51,244 nucleotides of DNA from ZC4RG20 sp964553875 (lineage in GTDB: Bacteria; Pseudomonadota; Gammaproteobacteria; Steroidobacterales; Rariloculaceae). Made by a program: the position numbers and the translations under genes. Under the pieces are notes generated by a model, which had not been told where the DNA came from, searched no databases, and saw only the letters and a list, made by a program, of their open reading frames with translations. How positions within the stretch are numbered: position 1 is the stretch's first letter; each line of letters starts with the position of its first letter. Where the stretch lies: assembly GCA_964553875.1 (NCBI GenBank), contig CAZKNH010000013.1, forward strand, positions 1 through 51,244. Reading direction: 5' to 3'. Below, in pieces: positions 47,433 to 51,244 of the stretch.

Positions 47433-47837
47433 TCAGCTCGCCTCGTCCGCGGCGATCGCGACGTTGCTGACGCCGGCGAGCCGCACCTGGTCCATCACCT
47501 CTACGAGCAGCCCCGTCTGCGACTCCTTGTCGGCGAGAATCACGACCGTTCCTTCCGGATTCTCGGCCCGCAGTCGCTCGATATTCGCCCTGAGCGCTCG
47601 CACATCGACCGGACGGCGGTCCACCCAAATCTCGCCGTTCGGTCGGATCGCGATCATGATGTTGCCGCGATTCTGCGGCTCGGCGGTCTCGGCGTTCGGA
47701 CGGTTCACGTCGACGCCCGCTTCCTTCACGAAGGATGCCGTGACGATGAAGAAGATCAGCATGATGAAGACCACGTCGAGCATCGGCGTCAGGTCGACCG
47801 ACGCTTCCTCCGTGGAACGCAATCGCGAACGAGCCAT
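47433..47837 (-). CDS. exbD: Biopolymer transport protein ExbD
   Basis: This 134-residue protein has one N-terminal membrane helix containing the essential Asp (DLTPMLDVVFIMLIFFIVTA, Asp near residue 21) and a periplasmic domain ending near SNVAIAADEAS. It forms the proton channel with ExbB. GAGGGA lies 7 bases before the ATG. It is 3 bases from tonB and 11 bases from exbB, within the same operon. Confidence 0.94.
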   Translation of the reverse strand: MARSRLRSTEEASVDLTPMLDVVFIMLIFFIVTASFVKEAGVDVNRPNAETAEPQNRGNIMIAIRPNGEIWVDRRPVDVRALRANIERLRAENPEGTVVILADKESQTGLLVEVMDQVRLAGVSNVAIAADEAS

Positions 47838-47848
47838 AGAATTTCCCT

Positions 47849-48376
47849 CTAAGCGAGATTCATGTAGTCATGAAGCTTTCGCGTTTCCTCGTCGAGGATC
47901 CCCTGGAAACGCGCGATCGGGTACATCCCGGAAAGCGCGAGCACCATCCCGGCGAGCGTCGGTAGCGTCGCGGCCGAGACGCCTGACGCCATCTCTCGCG
48001 CGTTGCCCGTGCCGAGCACGGCCATCACGTCGAATACCTGGATCATCCCTGTCACGGTGCCGAGGAGACCGACGAGCGGACAGAGCGCGACGAACGCGCG
48101 GATCATCGGCAGCGGCCCGCGGATCTGCCGCTGCGCCTCCGCGAGAAAACGACGCCTGATCTTCTGCGCGTACCACGACGTGCGATCAGTGCGGATATCC
48201 CAGGCCGCGCGGATCTCGGCGAGCAAGCCCGGCATGACGCGCCGGTAGAACAAGAGGCGCTCGAAGATCATTGCCCACAGCCCGATCGCGAGCAGCATCA
48301 AGAGCCGCACGACCGGGCCGCCCGCTTCCAGGAACTCCTGGATGTCGTACAGGAAACGCAACGGGTCGATCGGCAT
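47849..48376 (-). CDS. exbB: ExbB-type proton channel subunit (MotA/TolQ/ExbB family)
   Basis: This 175-residue inner-membrane protein has three helices in the MotA/TolQ/ExbB pattern; the conserved block reads FVALCPLVGLLGTVTGMIQVF, followed by VSAATLPTLAGMVLALSG. ExbB pentamers surround ExbD and use the proton-motive force to drive TonB. The start is ATG 48376 with GAGGG 7 bases upstream; a TTG at 48397 would overlap the preceding gene. It is the second MotA/TolQ/ExbB protein of the cluster; the first is the larger TtpC-like one. Confidence 0.92.
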   Translation of the reverse strand: MPIDPLRFLYDIQEFLEAGGPVVRLLMLLAIGLWAMIFERLLFYRRVMPGLLAEIRAAWDIRTDRTSWYAQKIRRRFLAEAQRQIRGPLPMIRAFVALCPLVGLLGTVTGMIQVFDVMAVLGTGNAREMASGVSAATLPTLAGMVLALSGMYPIARFQGILDEETRKLHDYMNLA

Positions 48377-48386
48377 CTCCGGACCC

Positions 48387-49778
48387 TCAGCCGGCAACGG
48401 CCCTGCGCGTCTCGGCCTTCTCGGCGATGATCCCCGCCGTCTCTTCCTCGAGCACGTGCACGAGGTCGCTGCTGCGCGAGTTCAAGTAGCTGTGCAGCAG
48501 GAGGAGCGGAATCGCCATGACGAGCCCCAGCACCGTCGTCACGAGTGCCTGCGAGATGCCGCCCGCCATCAGCTTCGGATCGCCGGTGCCGAACAGCGTG
48601 ATCTGCTGGAACGTGATGATCATGCCGGTCACCGTTCCGAGAAGACCGAGCAGCGGTCCGACCGCGGCGAGGATCTTGAGCGCGCTCAGACCCGCCTCGA
48701 GCTTCGGTACTTCCTTGAGCACCGCCTCGTCGAGGCGGAGCTGCAGCGTCTCTTTGTCGACGTTCGGATCGCTGTGATAGACCATCAGCACGCGGCCGAG
48801 CGGATTGTTGTCGCGAGGACGATCGATATCCCGCTTCTGAAGCCGCACGGAACGGCCGATCTCGAGCAGCCGGATGAGCCGCGCGAGCCCGATCAGAAAG
48901 CCGACCGACGCGAGGCCTATGATCACGTAGCCGACGAGACCGCCGTACTCGATCATCTCTCCGAGTCCTGGCCGCTGCACGAGCACCGACAGCAGCGAAC
49001 CGCGCGTCGGATCGATGACCGCCCGCGCGTAGCCGTCGGTCGAGCTCGTCAGTACGCCGGCGGCGCTGCGATACCGCCCCGCCGGCTGCCGCGTCAGCTC
49101 GGCGAACCGCGCCGTTTCGGGCGTGTACGTCAGGAAACGATCGCCCGTCATCGCGGTGAACGGCCCGACGCGAACGACCTCCAGCTCCGTCTCCGTGCCG
49201 TCCGCGGCGACGACCGGCGCGAGCATTCGTGTCACGAGGCCCGTCTCGGTCATCTCGCGCTGCATCTCGAACCAGAGCCGCTCGAGCTCGTCGATCGTCG
49301 GCAGCTCGCGGCTCGATGCGAGCGTGGTCGCAAACTTCTCGCGCTCCGGATACTGAGCGCTGATCATCGAGTTCTGCATGACCGACGCTACGTCGTTCGC
49401 CGCCTGGCGGACGACGCCGAAAAGCTCGCCGAGCGTGCCCGCCTTCGCGTCGAGCTGCTCCTGAAGCTCCGCGAGCTTCCTCTCGTTCTCGTCGAAGGTC
49501 GTGCTGAGCTGCTGGCTGCGCGCCTTCGCGGCATCGAGCGCCGCCTTCGCCTCCTCGAGCAGCTGCGCCTGACGGTCGCGATTGGCCTTGAAGCGCTCCT
49601 CGCGTTCACGGTGCTTCGCCTGCTCGATCGACCGGGACGCTCGCGTCTCCTCGAGAAGCTTCTGCAGGCTCGCGAGCTGCTGAGCCGCCGCACGTTCCAT
49701 CGGCGCGACGGCGCACAGCACGGCCGTAAGGATCGACGCGGCGGCCGCTGCGCCGACGGATCTCGTTAGCTTTCTCAC
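48387..49778 (-). CDS. TtpC-like MotA/TolQ/ExbB protein with periplasmic coiled coil
   Basis: This 463-residue protein has a signal-like N-terminus (about 1-32) and a long coiled coil (about 35-120) rich in Glu, Arg, Lys and Gln. A periplasmic globular part follows, then three membrane helices with the MotA/TolQ/ExbB core (AAVGPLLGLLGTVTGMIITF near 385-405). This arrangement matches TtpC of the Vibrio TonB2 system, which is needed for energy transfer. The start is a GTG at 49778 (GGAG 8 bases before it); it overlaps the stop of the DUF3450 gene by 4 bases. The upstream extension of the frame belongs to that gene's shadow. Confidence 0.9.
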   Translation of the reverse strand: MRKLTRSVGAAAAASILTAVLCAVAPMERAAAQQLASLQKLLEETRASRSIEQAKHREREERFKANRDRQAQLLEEAKAALDAAKARSQQLSTTFDENERKLAELQEQLDAKAGTLGELFGVVRQAANDVASVMQNSMISAQYPEREKFATTLASSRELPTIDELERLWFEMQREMTETGLVTRMLAPVVAADGTETELEVVRVGPFTAMTGDRFLTYTPETARFAELTRQPAGRYRSAAGVLTSSTDGYARAVIDPTRGSLLSVLVQRPGLGEMIEYGGLVGYVIIGLASVGFLIGLARLIRLLEIGRSVRLQKRDIDRPRDNNPLGRVLMVYHSDPNVDKETLQLRLDEAVLKEVPKLEAGLSALKILAAVGPLLGLLGTVTGMIITFQQITLFGTGDPKLMAGGISQALVTTVLGLVMAIPLLLLHSYLNSRSSDLVHVLEEETAGIIAEKAETRRAVAG

Positions 49779-50560
49779 AGCGCACTCTCCTTGGGGCTGC
49801 TCACGGGGAGAATCATCAGATCGGGCGCGGCCTGCTGCTTCGCGATGCGCAGTCCGTCGCGCACGCCCGCGCGGTAGCCGTTGTCGACGATCCAGTCGCC
49901 GAGGTCGGCGTTCCAATAGCCGGTCTCCGCACCGTCGAGGGTCTGATAGAGCAGCGCCACGCGGCCGACGCGAAGGAAATCGACGGTGCGCTTCGTTCCG
50001 TCCGTCTCGATGTCGCCGCGATAGGCCTCGATCGTGCGGCCGTACTCCATTTCGACGGCATAGGCCTCGACGATCCTTCGATACTTCTCCGATACAGTGA
50101 CGTCGGCGCGTCTCATCAGGGACTTCAGGTTCTCGACGCGCGTGCGGCGCTCGTCGAGGAGGAACGGTGTGTCGAGCTCGACGAACTTCTCGAGCGTGTC
50201 GATCATCCGCTCCATCATCGGCATCACCTCGCTCGCTGTCGTCTCGATCTGCTCGAGCTGTCGGAGCATCGCGGCGATCTCCTCTTCCTGAGATTCCACC
50301 TGCGCGGCGAGCTGCTTGTTGTACGTCTCGAGGTTGTCCGTCTCAGCGATGACCTGCCGATACTCGGCGAGGAGCTCCGTCGCTTCCTCGTCGAGCTGCG
50401 CGATGCGGATCTGCGACGCCTGCGCGATCGCCTCGACCTCCGCCTGCGCCTTGATGATCTGATCGACCATGTCGGGCTGGGCCGCGCCGTAGGACGTCCA
50501 GCAGACACTCACAGCGGCGAGCAACGAGCCGCGGATTCGTCGATGTTCGATGTGCAACAC
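49775..50560 (-). CDS. DUF3450 family periplasmic coiled-coil protein
   Basis: This 261-residue protein starts at a GTG at 50560 with GGAG 8 bases upstream, which places a signal peptide (ending SYGAAQ) directly at the N-terminus. The mature part is a long coiled coil (about 35-110; QASQIRIAQLDEEATELLAEYR is typical) and a helical/beta domain ending in DLGDWIVDNGYRAGVRDGLRIAKQQ. DUF3450 genes are regularly the first gene of TtpC-ExbB-ExbD-TonB-TPR clusters, as here, but the molecular role is not known. A longer frame to 50833 has no plausible exported N-terminus. Confidence 0.88.
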   Translation of the reverse strand: MLHIEHRRIRGSLLAAVSVCWTSYGAAQPDMVDQIIKAQAEVEAIAQASQIRIAQLDEEATELLAEYRQVIAETDNLETYNKQLAAQVESQEEEIAAMLRQLEQIETTASEVMPMMERMIDTLEKFVELDTPFLLDERRTRVENLKSLMRRADVTVSEKYRRIVEAYAVEMEYGRTIEAYRGDIETDGTKRTVDFLRVGRVALLYQTLDGAETGYWNADLGDWIVDNGYRAGVRDGLRIAKQQAAPDLMILPVSSPKESAL

Positions 50561-51116
50561 GAGTTCGCTCCGTTCGGATAAAGGTCGTCGTCGAAAAGGC
50601 CTATGCGAATCGCGGACCATTCGTACGTTCGCTCTGCAGCGAGTGCAGCGCGCGGAAATTTCCATCGTCGACTCATCGACTTGCGGAATCTGGCGCGGCG
50701 ACGTCGAGACCGAGCGCACGCGGCGACGTGCACTAAGAACGCGCCGTCGCGCGCGAGCAAGCCCCAACGCTGAGCGCGATGCTCGCGAGCCGACGGCGCG
50801 TCCTTCTGCGATGAGTCTTCTCGAATGATCCACGTCTCATCAGACGCGCTTCCGCGCGCATGCCCTACCCTCGATCGCCGAGGCGTTGCGAATTTCACGG
50901 GGCCCGCAGCAGCGCCGGGCGAACATCACGTGTGGTCGTCGCAGTCGGTCGGGAGAACGGCGCCGCCGGGAAGGAGAGAAGCGGCTGAGCGGCGGCTCCC
51001 GACCGACCGCGACAAGCCTTCTTTGCGGCTCCGGCGCGAAGCACCGTGTTGGCGATGAAGACGGATCGCGCAGGCACGCCCCTACCCGCGAACAGCGCGG
51101 GGCACGTGCCTTCGCG
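50561..51116. other. Intergenic region upstream of the TonB cluster
   Basis: About 556 bases without a convincing gene; open frames here have no recognisable domain or ribosome-binding site. The promoter of the DUF3450-to-TPR operon should lie here, reading to the left. One strong inverted repeat is present: GTCGGTCGGGAG at 50944-50955 and CTCCCGACCGAC at 50996-51007, 12 paired bases, with GC-rich inner arms. It could terminate the gene to the right or act in the leader of the TonB operon. A 10-base palindrome GGCACGTGCC lies at 51101-51110. Confidence 0.5.
50944..51007. repeat. Large inverted repeat upstream of the TonB cluster
   Basis: Two exactly complementary 12-base arms (50944-50955 and 50996-51007) enclose 40 bases in which GCCGCC and GGCGGC can pair further. 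The structure lies 109 bases after the stop of the right-edge gene, on its downstream side, and about 380 bases before the DUF3450 start. It is unrelated to the GTCAGAC hairpin family. Confidence 0.7.
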
Positions 51117-51244
51117 CTAGCGGTCGCTCGGACCGCCGACGTCCGCGGGCATGCCGCGTCGCGGTGCGGTGGTGACCGGCCCGAAGTCCGGCGGCGGGAA
51201 GCGGTGATGCGTCGCGCTCTCGTACGCCGTGCCGACCTTGATCA
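51117..51244 (-). CDS. C-terminal end of an unidentified gene (partial)
   Basis: Reading leftward from the right edge, 41 codons are open and end in TAG at 51117-51119. The peptide starts IKVGTAYESATHHRFPPP and ends VGGPSDR. The composition is plausible for a real C-terminus, rich in Pro and Gly. No family is recognised from this short part. A chance open frame cannot be ruled out. Confidence 0.4.
   Translation of the reverse strand, partial: IKVGTAYESATHHRFPPPDFGPVTTAPRRGMPADVGGPSDR

Noticed and set aside
50550..50828. Small plus-strand gene (92 codons) upstream of the TonB cluster
   Set aside because: No ribosome-binding site, no domain, and it overlaps the likely promoter region of the divergent operon; the composition is that of a chance frame.

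Overview
The window is high-GC DNA with densely packed genes. It looks like a scaffold from an uncultured proteobacterium, most likely a gammaproteobacterium. The grounds are the DUF3450/TtpC-type TonB cluster, a glycine-rich GlyGly-CTERM-like tail, hrpB, a Tat-dependent aldo/keto reductase, a PQQ/cytochrome dehydrogenase and extreme GC at third codon positions. The taxonomic call is inference. No rRNA, tRNA, transposase or true CRISPR array was seen. A 100-N gap (30905-31004) shows that this is a scaffold.

Layout: 1-48 end of an unknown gene; 301-2869 methylmalonate-semialdehyde dehydrogenase and an FAH-family hydrolase; 3271-7563 an RND efflux adaptor and pump; 7622-9671 a small lipoprotein and a GMC oxidoreductase on the minus strand; 10088-16152 an AddB-like/AddA-like helicase-nuclease pair; 16221-18758 a beta-helix/CFI-box protein fused to an outer-membrane barrel; 19003-20918 two aldo/keto reductases; 21043-22521 a purple-acid-phosphatase-like enzyme; 22687-24012 an AraC-AlkA DNA glycosylase; 24079-24387 a carboxymuconolactone decarboxylase family protein; 24589-30570 a complete five-gene oligopeptide-type ABC importer; 30843-33628 the helicase HrpB, split by a spurious gap; 33843-34550 a GntR/FCD regulator; 41285-34594 (minus) a coupled operon SnoaL-like, cytochrome-PQQ dehydrogenase, metalloprotease-cytochrome c fusion, YncE-like beta-propeller; 41420-42481 CorA; 42780-43751 a cyclase-family protein; 44101-45510 an M20 peptidase; 50560-45529 (minus) DUF3450, TtpC-like, ExbB, ExbD, TonB and TPR genes, a TonB2-type energising system; 51117-51244 the end of another gene.

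Two themes stand out. First, seven gene junctions carry a short element bounded by inverted copies of a hairpin motif (GGGGTCAGACCCC and variants, with compensating changes in the stem). Every copy lies directly 5' of a gene, and one is read in frame as the N-terminus of an ABC permease. This resembles REP/BIME-type nonautonomous elements, but no RAYT transposase is present here. Second, two unrelated secreted proteins run without a stop from a C-terminal sorting/anchor signal into a second signal-peptide-like segment and a second exported domain (an outer-membrane barrel in one, cytochrome c in the other). The topology would allow one ORF to be processed into two envelope proteins.

Most genes are envelope, transport and catabolic functions: peptide import, TonB energisation, efflux, periplasmic dehydrogenases and hydrolases. 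Repair functions are the AddAB-like pair and the glycosylase.
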